From positions 7,910,539 through 7,974,538 of the forward strand of contig NC_087070.1 of the NCBI RefSeq assembly GCF_963678635.1: 64,000 nt of DNA, written 5' to 3'. Under the pieces are notes generated by a model. It saw only the letters and a list, made by a program, of their open reading frames with translations, made no database searches and had not been told where the DNA came from. Shown one piece after another: positions 12,301 through 24,300 of the stretch. The translations under genes and the position numbers were made by a program. Position 1 is the stretch's first letter; every line of letters starts with the position of its first letter. Origin of the DNA: Symsagittifera roscoffensis (Eukaryota > Xenacoelomorpha > Acoela > Convolutidae).

Positions 12301-15300
12301 CCACCCCTCCGTTCCTAATTGTTCAAGTACAGCATCGAGGCCGTTATGACTTGCGTCGCTCACGATCCAAATATCCTTGTGGATATCAAAATGTCGCAAT
12401 TTAACAATGTTAGACACTTGTTTTTTTTTTAGATTTTCAAACGCGTTCTGGCATTCTGAAGTCCAAATGTATTCAATACTTCTACTTAGTAATGGGCGCA
12501 ACGGTGCGGATGATTCAGCTAACGCTGGCAGATACTTGTGGAGACTGTGTTTTGACCCCATGAACGACTTGAGTTGAGTCAAAGTTCGTGGCGTTGTTAA
12601 TGCTTCGATCGGTTCTGTTTTCCGCACCAGCGGAGTTATTCTAGTTGATGTTATTTTTTGGCGTAGGCACTCGCATTCCCGTTGTGCGAACTTGCATTTT
12701 GATAGTTTTAGAGACATATTTTCCTTATCCAGTTTTTTTAAAGAATTTTCTCTACCGTTGCTATATGGTCGATCGCGGTTCCCTTGGATACAACAAAAAT
12801 ATCGTCGATGAACGCATGCGCCTGCGGATATTCCGCAAGGATGCAATCCATTGCTCGCTGAAATTCCGCTGGCATCGTAGTCAAGCCATAGAATCCGGTC
12901 TCCCGTTTGAGTCTTAGTCTCCCTCTCCCTGGGCTAAATAAGCTAATAGTTTTGTTTATGTTCAAGTTTGTTTCAGTTTTACTTTTAGATTACTTCTTTC
13001 CCTCCTTTTCGTTCTGATTGATGAAATCAATCATTACCCCTCCCATTTTGGTCACCGCCGTTCTTTTTCGTCCACTTCTTCTTGATGCTATAGATCCCGT
13101 ATCATCCTGGCTATCTTCCTAACTGCTTTAGGATACTAGTCTGGTTTTCTTTGACGTTCCTTTCTTTTTTGCCGGGTGCTTGCGTTGATTGGTCCCCTGG
13201 ATTTGATGTAGCCTGATCCCTTGGATTTCTATCCAAGTCGCCGCTGCGTGCTGGAATGGTTTCTTGGTCGCTTCGACTATCTGCGTCCCGTTGTTGCCTT
13301 GCCGTTGGATCTGCTTGTGCGATCTCTGTTGAAGCCTCCGCGGATGGTTGTTTCGTCCGTTTGATCGAAATAATCGGCAGGTTGTCACTGTCTTCTGATT
13401 CGGAACCACTGTTCTCAAATCTGCGGCCGCTTTTTCCCCGTTGCTTCTGGGTACCACTCCTCTTTGTCGCTCGCTCTTTAACTTCCCGCGGAGTTGGCGG
13501 TGGTACAATTGATTTTGGTCCTGTTTTAGTCTTCTTTGGCTTAGCTTTTGTGGCCACCCCCGATTTCGTAAGCACAACCCCATTATTTAAAGTATGCGCG
13601 CTTTCTGATTTAACTTTCGAATGAAGCTGCTTATACCTTTTTAGGTTGCGGTTTCCAGTTCGCTGGAATAACAATCCAGAAGGTCCTGGTTGTCCACTGG
13701 GGCCTGCGGATTTCAAAATTGACGGTTCATCGTCTTGGTTGATTGACTGCTCATGGGTCAGTCGACGTGCATGGCTTCTGTGGTTTATGTCGTACGCTAG
13801 ATCCGATCGTACTGCCCAGTTTGTGTCTGCGGGGTGTGGCATATCGTTTGCTTTTCGGTCGGCGTTATCTAAACAAGCATATTTCGTTTTTATAACCCGC
13901 GACCAATCCAGATTTTGCAAAGATGGTTTTTTGTAAGGTTTCGTAAGACGGTGTTCGCTTCTCGTCCATGATGCGCCTCGAATGGCGAGATTTTTAATGT
14001 AGCATTCTTCGAAAATCTGAGGGCGCCAAAGGCTCTTTCGATCATTTTTTCCAAGGGTTCGGGGGTGTTTTTCTTGGACAAACGTCAGGATAGAATTTCT
14101 AAGGCTACCTATGGTGCGCTCCTCGCATCCAGTTGTTCGGTGATCATTAACAGGCGATTTTATTGTTTCAATACCCTCCCCATTACAGAATGCCCTAATC
14201 TCATTCGTCATAAAACTCGTGCCCTGATCCACATGAATTTTTCTTGGTACTCCATGGTTCGTTATATAGCTTTTCAAAAACTTTAGTATTTTATCAGATC
14301 GATTATTTCCACAGACCATCTGCCGAGGGCCAACGAGAAAACCGATCAACCGCCACTAACACATATTTTCGGGATTCATTTAAGTAGTTAATGGGTCCTC
14401 AAAAATCCAGTTGAACTGATTCATTTGGTTCCTTCGGTTCAGGTATATTTCCTAGCTGATTTTTTCTTAAGATCGTTTTTAAGTTCTTACCAGCGGCGGT
14501 GCATTCGGGACAGTCCTCAGCTATTGAAGCTATTGAGCGGTAAATATACGGGTACCAAACATCTTTGGCCGCATCGAACATATTAGATTTTCCGTGATGA
14601 TATGCATGAATTCTATTGTTAATCGCCGTTTGTAAGTTCATAGGTATTACAAGTTTTTCTTCCATCCACACTACGTTCTCCTTCACCGAAAAGTCGTTAA
14701 CAAATTGGGAATAAGAACGGTTCATAGCATTAAATTTCTCATGAATATTAGGATCCTGAGAAACTATAAGGTCGCGAATTGCGCTCAACTGGGGGTCAGA
14801 AACATAATTGGACTCAATCAACTTTAGATTAAACAAATCCGGTAAAGAAGTGATTTTATTAACAATCTTGCAATTCCGAGGGATGATTGACATACATATC
14901 GAATTGGGATCTACATGTGGTATTTTTTCACCCTTAAATGCTGAAGGTAACGAAAGTGTAGTATTGATCCGGACTGATTTGGTTTCTTTAGTAATAGCTT
15001 CCAAGGATACGGTGTTCTGAGGTATTTCTTCAATTTCATCACTACTACTGTTTAGACTTGGGTGCTGCTGTAAGAATTTCTGCCATTTCCTCTTGTTTTT
15101 ATCCATTTCGATCCGAGATTCTGAATTTTTGAATGTACTCGGGAGATTTAAACAATTTTCTTTCGATTGAATAATAGCACCAACTAATTTTCCGCGTATT
15201 TTGCGTAGCCGTCGGTTCGAACCATGTGTTCGATTCTGATTGGTCGATTCCCGCTCGCATGACATTCCACCCTCTACCGGTTCATTTCGTGACGAAACTT

Positions 15301-18300
15301 TCAATCTATTTATAGATTGTTTACTTTCCGCTTTAATATGCGGTTCCTTGGATTGGTAATTGGATGATTTGTATCCCCTGATTGCATTGTTCTTATTAAA
15401 CCCGAGAGCGGCACGAATTAAGTTGATCTTTGCCACAGTAAACATGTTATCATATGTACTAATTGGCGTTGCTTCATTACATGGATGACGGGACAAATAA
15501 TCTGCTAGCCCAATTTTCGCCCCTGGTTTCTGTTCAATTTGAAAATCAAAGGGAATGAGCCGATCTAACCAACGCGTTAAACGGCTAAACATCGTCTTGT
15601 TTTTCTTATTATTACCGTTCAAAAGAGAGATTAACGCGTTGTGATCGGTCATGATTAAAAAATTCTGTCCCAATATGTAATTCGGAAAATACTCAGCCCC
15701 CCACACGACTGCCAACATTGTCAATTCATTCGTCGAATATTTCTTTTCCGCTTCGTTAAGGTATCTTGAAGCAAACGAAATCGGTCTCCACCCCTCCGTT
15801 CCTAATTGTTCAAGTACAGCATCGAGGGAGGCCGTTATGACTTGCGTCGCTCACGATCCAAATATCCTTGTGGATATCAAAATGTCGCAATTTAACAATG
15901 TTAGACACTTGTTTTTTTTTTAGATTTTCAAACGCGTTCTGGCATTCTGAAGTCCAAATGTATTCAATACTTCTACTTAGTAATGGGCGCAACGGTGCGG
16001 ATGATTCAGCTAACGCTGGCAGATACTTGTGGAGACTGTGTATTGACCCCATGAACGACTTGAGTTGAGTCAAAGTTCGTGGCGTTGTTAATGCTTCGAT
16101 CGGTTCTGTTTTCCGCACCAGCGGAGTTATTCTAGTTGATGTTATTTTTTGGCGTAGGCACTCGCATTCCCGTTGTGCGAACTTGCATTTTGATAGTTTT
16201 AGAGACATATTTTCCTTATCCAGTTTTTTTTAAGAATTTTCTCTACCGTTGCTGTATGGTCGATCGCGGTTCCCTTGGATACAACAAAAATATCGTCGAT
16301 GAACGCATGCGCCTGCGGATATTCCGCAAGGATACAATCCATTGCTCGCTGAAATTCCGCTGGCATCGTAGTCAAGCCATAGAATCCGGTCTTGAACCGG
16401 TACGTTCCTGTCGATCTACCTACGGATGAGAGAAAAATTACATTGTACACTCGTTTCAGCGCTTAGTGGCAATTGACCATCCGCATATGTTAGATCCATC
16501 GTTGTAAAAAATATATCCCCGGATTTTTTCTAGCTAATCGTTTGTGCTACTGTGTCCATTGACTCTTCAATATTCGGCATTTGATATTTGTTCTTATGCA
16601 CATGTTTATTTAATTCCCTGGATTCGAGCGCTAGTTTTACAACCATCCTTCTTTACCGTTATGACGATTGGGGACACAAAGTATTTATCCGAGCATTCCG
16701 TTAGCTTTTCGATATGCCCTTGTTTCAGTAGTTTATCAATTTCAGCATCCACCTTTTCTTGCAATGAAATGGGAACTCGTCGTCCCTTTTGTTGTACTGG
16801 GATGAGGTTTTCAAAAAATTCTGCTGTACTTCATAATTTCTTATTTTCCCCACCCTATTCAAAAGGTTTGAAAACTGCTTGCTGAAGTAGGTTTGCCACC
16901 AGTCGAACTCCCCCTCTGGCACTGATGGTTCCGGATCCACTTCATCGATGGACATTATCTGGTCCCCTGGTGGTGATTGTTGCACCAACTGTAGTCCGAA
17001 TTGAGGCATCAAGTCTCTTCCAATTATCGATGGGCGATTTCCTCCTATGACTTTTATCCTTGCGTTTATCGTCCAGCCATTGGATTCTATCGTGACAGCC
17101 ATCGCTCCAATCATCTGCAGTGGATTGTTCCCTTAATCCCGAAATGCATTCTCCTCCTTCGAAAGGGTATCCAGTTTTATCCCCGAAGCTCCCAACGTTC
17201 TTCTCAGTTCACCAATGGTGAAAATTGAAATTGGAGAGGCGCTATCAATCCAAATGTTCTTGTTTACCCATCCGATGGAACTTGCATGCTGGGACGCTTC
17301 TTCGTCCGCTGAATTATCCAAGTGTGTCTCGCCTACATTCTCACGTATCATTCCCACTGCTCCCCGTCCTGGCTGATTTCCGCGCTTCCCTCTACAGGTA
17401 CGTTCGTAATGTCCGATTTTATGACAAAAATTACAGGTAACTCCTTCTGCCGGACATCTATCCAAATGCTCTCTCGTAAAGTTTAGTTGATCGCAGTTGT
17501 AGCATCGATTGTTTTGAAACAATTTTCCACCTCGGTTCGAGCCTCGGCCTTGATATGAGCCTCTGCCTCTTGCGCGATTATTTCGATATCCTCCACGGAT
17601 CGTTCCAACCGGTTCTGATTTAATCTGAATCCCACCGCCTGAAGATGTTCCTTGGGTTCCCAACGATCCCGTGGCGACATAGGATGTGGCACATTTGTTA
17701 CCCCGCTCGTACGAGAGGGCTATACGGTAAACCTCCTCCGGTGTTTTTGTTGACCTGCACAGTTCTTTTTGTGCTTCACGGTTATTCATATTGACAATGA
17801 ATACATCCCTTAATATACGGTCTTCCAATACTCCAAAATTGCATCGCGCCGCCAATCCGCTCAGTACAGAATGGAATTGCTCCAAAGTTACCGATAGTTA
17901 ATTCTGTTTCTATGTTAAAAGAAATGTATAAGTATTTTTCAACTAGTTTGTTTTTCGTCTAATGCTTTTTGTACTGGTTAATGCTGTTTCTGTTCTGGTC
18001 ATTTTAACACTGTAATGGGTTTAATTTGTTGCCATGTGGTCTGGTTGATTTCTTTGTTTTTTAGTTTAAATTTTCCTGCTCTCTAATAGTTTGGAATAGT
18101 TTCATTTGTTTAGTATTATACAGTGCTGATTTAAAATTATCCGGACAAAATGAACAAAACTAGAAAGATCAAATGCGTTTTTCTTCAATTGGGTTAAAAT
18201 TAGACAACCAGTGAAGAGAACGAAATTGTTTAGAGTTTCATGAGAATTAATATGGTGGAATTTGTTTTCAAGTTTCTGCGAAAAATTTACCCCAAATATG

Positions 18301-21300
18301 GATCATTTCGGCTTTTTTTAGTAATTCAAGATTTACGCTGAATTTACCACATAAATTGATTAAAAAAAACTTATATCAAAAGCAGCCTCTTACTTAGCCC
18401 AACGAAGCTTTAGAAGGAGATTCGTTACAAGGTATCATAGGGGGTGAAATTGTTAAAAAGATCCAATAGCGCAAAACGTTGGTAAATTTATTTTTAAGCA
18501 AATCTTTTGGATTTTTTTTATAGTAAAATCACATTTTTGACTATCAAGAAAAAAGAAAAATACTTTCTCCTATACAAGTTTTTGGAGATTTTACTTTTTG
18601 AGATATTTGTTGGGCTGTCTAAGAGACTTCTTTTGATAAAGGTTTTTCATCAATTAGTGTGGTAAATTCAGCCATAATCACCCATTTCTCGGGAAAAGTT
18701 TAGATTTCGAAATTCGCAAAAAAATGCACCTTAATAATTCTGTCGAAATTCTAAGCAAAATTTGTTCTCTTCTTTTTTTGTCGAAGTGGTTTTTCCTTTT
18801 CCTTCCTTTAGAGCTACTTTTTGCCGTTTTCTCGCTTGTGTTTGCGAAGTACAGCCTCTTCTCTGTGCGTTGTTTATTTGTTTGTCAGTTGGTTAGAAGA
18901 TTTATCTGCAACTTCCCAGAAATTCTTAATTTTTGTTAATGATATATATATGCTCCTTTTAACTACTCAATGCTTCGTGTTAAGGTCAGACGTGCAGTCG
19001 GTCTCTCATCTTCTTTTTCGTCCGTGTCTTCTGCTTCTTCTGCAGACAAGCAGCAGTTGGGGAGCGAGGTGTTAAGTATGGACAAACTGCAGACTCTAAT
19101 AGTGGATCAGTATGGCACCCAACTCAACAATCACCTACAGCCCTTTCTCTACTTCCAGGTTCGTATATTATTACTACATCAAGGTTAATATCGTATTACC
19201 ACATCAAAGCAAAATGTGTCACAATATTTTTTCATAATATTCGTCGGCCGGTTTGATTAAAAGTAGCTGTTCTCATTGCAATTTTTTTTTTGATTATTAT
19301 GAATACTATTCATAATAGTATGAACGCCTTTAGAAAAGTTTTAAGGTTGGTCAGCCGAAAATGGATGTCGTAAGGTTATACCAAAGGGAGTCCCTTTGGA
19401 AAAATTTGGCAACCCCCACCCCCTCGGCACGCTATTGACGAATAGAATGATTGTTTTAAGGCTGAATATTTGAAGTTTAAATATTTGAACATATCAATTG
19501 ACATCACTGATCAAATAATTTGTTACGACTTTTGTCATTTAAATACAAGCGAGAAATTGAAGTAGAATGAACAAATTAATTAATATTTCTAGAAACATAA
19601 CATTCAACGTATATGATAGGTTGTAAAACTGACATTTATCTAAGCTGGCCTGATCAAAAAAAATTGAAGTCAGTTTCTTGAGCAGATAGAAGTGCATAGA
19701 TGTAATCAAAAATAGCCAAAAAATGCATATAATTCTCAAGCAGGGGTGCAACAGCGGTTCTCCGTAAAGTGTTTAACAGCTTGTATGTTGGTCCATTCCC
19801 TTGCGGATAAGTCGTCTCAAATTAACTAATCTTAATTTAGCTTAACTTCTTAAAACTTTACTAATACTAATGGACTAACCTTCGACATGCCTGTTAAGAC
19901 CTACTGATAGCTCATCTGCGAATCGCAGGAACCGCAAAAAAAACTAATTTAATATGTCATATTTGAGCATAATGAACAGATTATTTAATGATTCTTGAAA
20001 TTACGTTCAGCTTCATTGATAAGTTGTACATCGCTTATTTATTTTGCAGGTTTTATGGCTTTGTGGGCTGTTTGAAGACTCAATTGAGTTCCTGTTTCGG
20101 AACCAACAACTAAGATGCCATGCCGTCCACATAGCACTTGCTCTCCTTGAACAGAACCTGCTTATCCAATCAGATTCAAGCGGCACTTCTGCTTCAGGCG
20201 GACAGTTGATAACTGTGAAAAGATACAACCAAGTGCAATATAAACAGTTGAATTTCGCCAGACTTGTTATGCTCTACGTGAAGAACTTCGAAAAGAGCAA
20301 TCCGGCTGAGGCTTTGCAGGTACGCCAATTGAACGCTTTTTCTCTGTGGTATTTTTGATTTAAATCCAATATCGGACAGGTCTCCGAATTTAGTCTTTTT
20401 ATGTCCGGCGGAAATTCAAAATTAGTTTTTCAATCCAATATCGGGCGGGTATTCAAAATTAGATTTTGTTTCGACCATTGAAAATGTGGAGAAACTTTGT
20501 ATTCGGGTGTGTTTTAGTTTTTTTCACTTTTAAAAAATTTTTAACGGTTTTTTCGTTTTTTTTTAAGTTAATTTTTTATTTTTAAACAGTTTTCCAATGG
20601 GACCATATTACTATAACTGCCGAATATGCCTAAGTTCTATTTTTTCGTTCAGATCTTTATCACACCACGTAGAACAAACGCTTTTTGTATTTTTAAGACT
20701 TTGGTCTGAACGTTCTGTGCTACTTGCACAGAAACCGGCTACCCTTGTTTATTTTGAAATTAGTTTATTTATTTACAAAGGAGTGACTTAATACGCTTAA
20801 GAAGCTTTGTTCATAATTGATGAGCTTTGAATGCCCGTGAATTTTTTTGAAATCATTTTAGTTTGCTGCACCCAATTAATGATTTTAAAACATAAAGACG
20901 TATTGGTTTTTAGTATCTTTTCTTGCTTCGAAACTCGCAAACCATATCGGGAGTAGGAGGATCTGTAACTGCTATGGACATGTCTTCTCCCTCGTGTGAT
21001 AATCTCTTCTGGCAGTGTGTGGCCGAACTCGCGATGGAGACGAGAGACTACGCCACACTTTTTGGAACTCGCGATTTCAGTGATGTCAGACACGGTGGAT
21101 TAATTGACCGGTAAGAGTGACTTTTTGGATCGCGCAATAGATCTGCATGCTTTCAGCTGATATTACCACAGAAGTTGTTCCGTAAATTTTCAGAGTGAGA
21201 AAGAATTTCTGGTTCAGGCTTGATTTTTTGCAAAACGGCCAAGTGAGACATCATTGTAGAGTGGTTTCAGCAGTGATTCGAAGTTCACAAAAATGCAAAA

Positions 21301-24300
21301 ACTGGGCAAAATAATTATTAATATGATTTGTTTTATTGACAGACTGGACCCGGAAAACTCTCTGGCAGTAATTGGACGTGTGGCGAGTGCATGTGAGCGA
21401 CAGGGTCTGCTGGAAGACGCCGTCTACCTGTTCGATCTGGCAGGACAGAAGGACAGATCAGTGGACATTGTGAACAGGATCCTGGTGCCACTAGTGCCCA
21501 GTGTGGACAACAAAGGTGAGTGTGTTTGTGTGAACCAACTAGCCGAAGTATGATTGGTCGAATTGAGGAGCAGATTATATGAGGGTGAAAACAGGGTCTT
21601 TATAGTGTTCTGGGAGTGCTCGGAAAATCAATGTGGTCGACCTACAGAAGGTCGACAAAAATGTCGGATATTTTTTTGAAAACCCACCCCACCCCCTCGA
21701 GAAAATCCTAAATCCGCCCCTGTATACAAACAAGCAAAATTAGTGTCTTGTTAAATTTTGCTAGATTTTCATTGCTTTTATACAGGGGCGGATCTTGGAT
21801 TTTCTCGAGGGGAGATTTTCAAAAAATTATCGAAAATTTTGACGACCTTTTTTTTTAGGTCGACCAAATTGATTTTCCAAGCTCTGCCAAAGCAGTAAAA
21901 AGACCCTGTTTTGGCCAAATTTTCTGCGCCGCATGCAAAATTTAAAAAAAACAGGTCAAAAAGTCGTTTTTGGGCACTTTTTGGAAATTTTTGACAAAAA
22001 ATCGCGTTTTTTTGGCGCGCACTCCCCCTCGAAGAGTTATTTCTTGGCGCCTTTAGAAAACTTTTAGGGTCAGTCGGCCACAAATAGATTTCTTAAAAAT
22101 TACCAAAGGGGGGACCCTTTGGGTCGGCAGGGTGTCAAATCCCTGAAATAAGGGAAACGTCCCCCCCCCCCCCCCCCCCCCTAAATCCGCACCTGCTTTT
22201 ATATAATTGTTACATAATTATTTTGGCAAGTATGTGCTCTCCCGAAAACTTTGACCAAAAATGAAAATGATACCCAAAAGTTGTTTTTTGGCGCGCGTTC
22301 TCTCAATAAGTGTATTTTCGGCGCGTTTAGAAAAATTTTACGGTTGAACAACCAAAAATGGATGTAAGTGAGTACCAAAGGAGGAATCCAGGGAAAACAT
22401 TGGCAACTTGAACTGAGAGATAAGTCAGTGCACCACCCCCACCTCCCTCCTCGACGCGCTTTTGATTGTAACTATTTTTCGACATAATAGCTATACTCAG
22501 ATTGTTTCTTAAGAGTAATGAATGTAGTGAGTACTCTTATATAGGTCTTGGTGATTTTTGTTGGTTTTTTTTCAAGAAAGTTAAAATTTGTTCACGCTCA
22601 ATTTTGATTTTTCGCGGTTTGATTTGTGATTTCTTTTTAAGTTCAGTGCATTTCTATTATTAAAAGGAGGGCAAACTCCACTATAGAACAGCAAAAGTGT
22701 AAAGGTCACGAAAAACGTGATCGACTTCTAATTTCGAAAATGGAAATTAATTATCAGTTTTCTCAGCGAAATAAAAGTTTTACCTATTGTTTCAGTTTTC
22801 TCAATTTGGGTTAATTTTAACATAAAAGTGTCCAGCATAAATTGTTCTACAAATTCAAAGAGGCTATCTATTTGTTTTTCTTCGAAGTTTGAAGATTTTT
22901 GAAAAAACAAGTTGGTTTTTTTTCAGTTTCCTTGCGTGCATCACTCTTTTATAAATTGTCAGTTGGCTATGTTTTTGTCTTCTGGTTGAGAAAAAGTAAA
23001 ATGCGGAAAAAATGGTTGAATAAATTTGTTGTCTCATCTAATTGATAAAGCAGAAGAATTCTCATTTAAGCAATTCTACATGAAAAGAGTCAAGTGTTAA
23101 AACGAAGTTAAACCTTGTGTATCAGATTATCAAATCTATCTGCGTCGTGTTTGAAAGTGTGGTTTCGATTTTTGCCATGGTTGTTTCAGGGGCTGCGAGA
23201 GACAGAGTCGTGGGCATTGCAGTGGAGCTGGCAGAAAGGTATAGGAAAGTAGGTGAGTCATTTCTTTTTGTTTTAATTGGTGTAAAAGGCGGTGATTTTG
23301 ATACTTGATCAAATCAAAAATTCTAGTCGTTTCAAATCGTGATGACTAAGTTGAGCTGATTTCTCAAGAACTCTATTTTTTTGGTTGATGTGATTGTAGT
23401 CTCGTAATGAAAAAAGCTCTTCGTTTTGTAAGATGTAGTTAAGTGCGGCCGAAAAACTGAGAGAATCCCAGAAAGAGTTTGAGACCGTTGAGGTATGTTT
23501 CATTTCATCGCCAATGAGGGACCACTCCAAATAACACGTTCAGTTCGACTATAAATATTGCAATTAGTTCCAACTTATAGCAAAACAATGTAGTTAAAAT
23601 GTTTCTATTTTGTGTAAGGCTTCGTGGGAAACCAGACAGTGTTGAAGACATTCTACCTGCTGTTGGACTTGGTGACCTTCTTTGACCTCTTCCACTCTCG
23701 CAATCTGGACGAGGCAATGGAGGTATATAAACTTGATAGAATATTTGAAGTTCTTGTTTGATTAAGAGTCGATGAACTTAGTTTACACTTTTATATGTCG
23801 CGATGATTTTTTTTTGGATTTTTTAAGGAAAATTCTTAAAATAGGTTCAGGCTCAAATTTACTTTTCCGTTCAGTTCATTTCCTTTGATAGAAGGAAGGC
23901 TAACTCCACTATCGAACAGCAAAAGAACAAAGGTCACGAAAAACATGATCAACTTCTAATTTCGGAAGTCGAATTTAATTATCGAATATATCAGCGTGCT
24001 CGTTGCTTGAGGGTGAAGCAACATTACCCAGCCCAGAAAAATAACCAAAAACAAATGCCTGTAGTTCTTAAACAGGGGCACAACAGCGGTTCCCCCGTGG
24101 ATAAATTGTCTTAATAAAAATTTTATTTACCCTCGTTGGTTTTTGATGCAGGTGCAAAACAATCATAAATTGTTCTAGAAGTTCAAAGATCTCTTAGGCC
24201 ATATATTATTTTATTGGAATTTTGAGCTTTTTTCAAATAAACAAGTCGGTGTTTTTTTTTCTGTTTACTTGGTTCATTGACTCTTTTCCAACTGTCTGTT

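Larger units (their letters stand above)
9412..12897 (-). repeat. Tandem unit 2 of partial Gypsy pol
   Basis: About 3486 bp, nearly identical to units 1 and 3. Its right-hand join carries the same GGTCTCCCGTTTGAG as the left-hand join. It is the best-preserved copy: the ten-T run at 12421-12430 keeps RT connection, RNase H and integrase zinc domain in one frame. Confidence 0.9.
12898..16388 (-). repeat. Tandem unit 3 of partial Gypsy pol
   Basis: About 3491 bp and contiguous with the unique 5' part of the element, so it is the original 3' half. Unit-specific changes: an extra G in the GGGGGTG run near 14062, a 4-bp duplication (GAGGGAGG) near 15826, and a C-to-G change near 15685. At its right end CCGGTCT continues as TGAACCGG instead of joining the LTR-like end. 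Confidence 0.9.
5878..17895 (-). mobile_element. Decayed Ty3/Gypsy-type retroelement with triplicated 3' half
   Basis: On the minus strand the order is Gag zinc knuckles, protease, RT, RNase H, integrase, C-terminal tail and an LTR-like end, the Ty3/Gypsy order. The segment from mid-RT to the LTR-like end is present three times in tandem: units 5931-9411, 9412-12897 and 12898-16388. The unique 5' part is 16389-17895. No upstream LTR is seen after 17895 and Gag lacks its capsid part, so the element is 5'-truncated. It lies in a Nup93 intron, antisense to the gene. Confidence 0.9.
21516..23189 (+). other. Nup93 intron 6, packed with small transposons
   Basis: Contains two hAT-like repeats in opposite orientation (21588-21722 and 21783-22195), a third diverged one (~22220-22470) and one AAGAGTAATGAATG-ended element (22511-22949). 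The remaining 240 bp before exon 7 are unremarkable. Confidence 0.7.
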
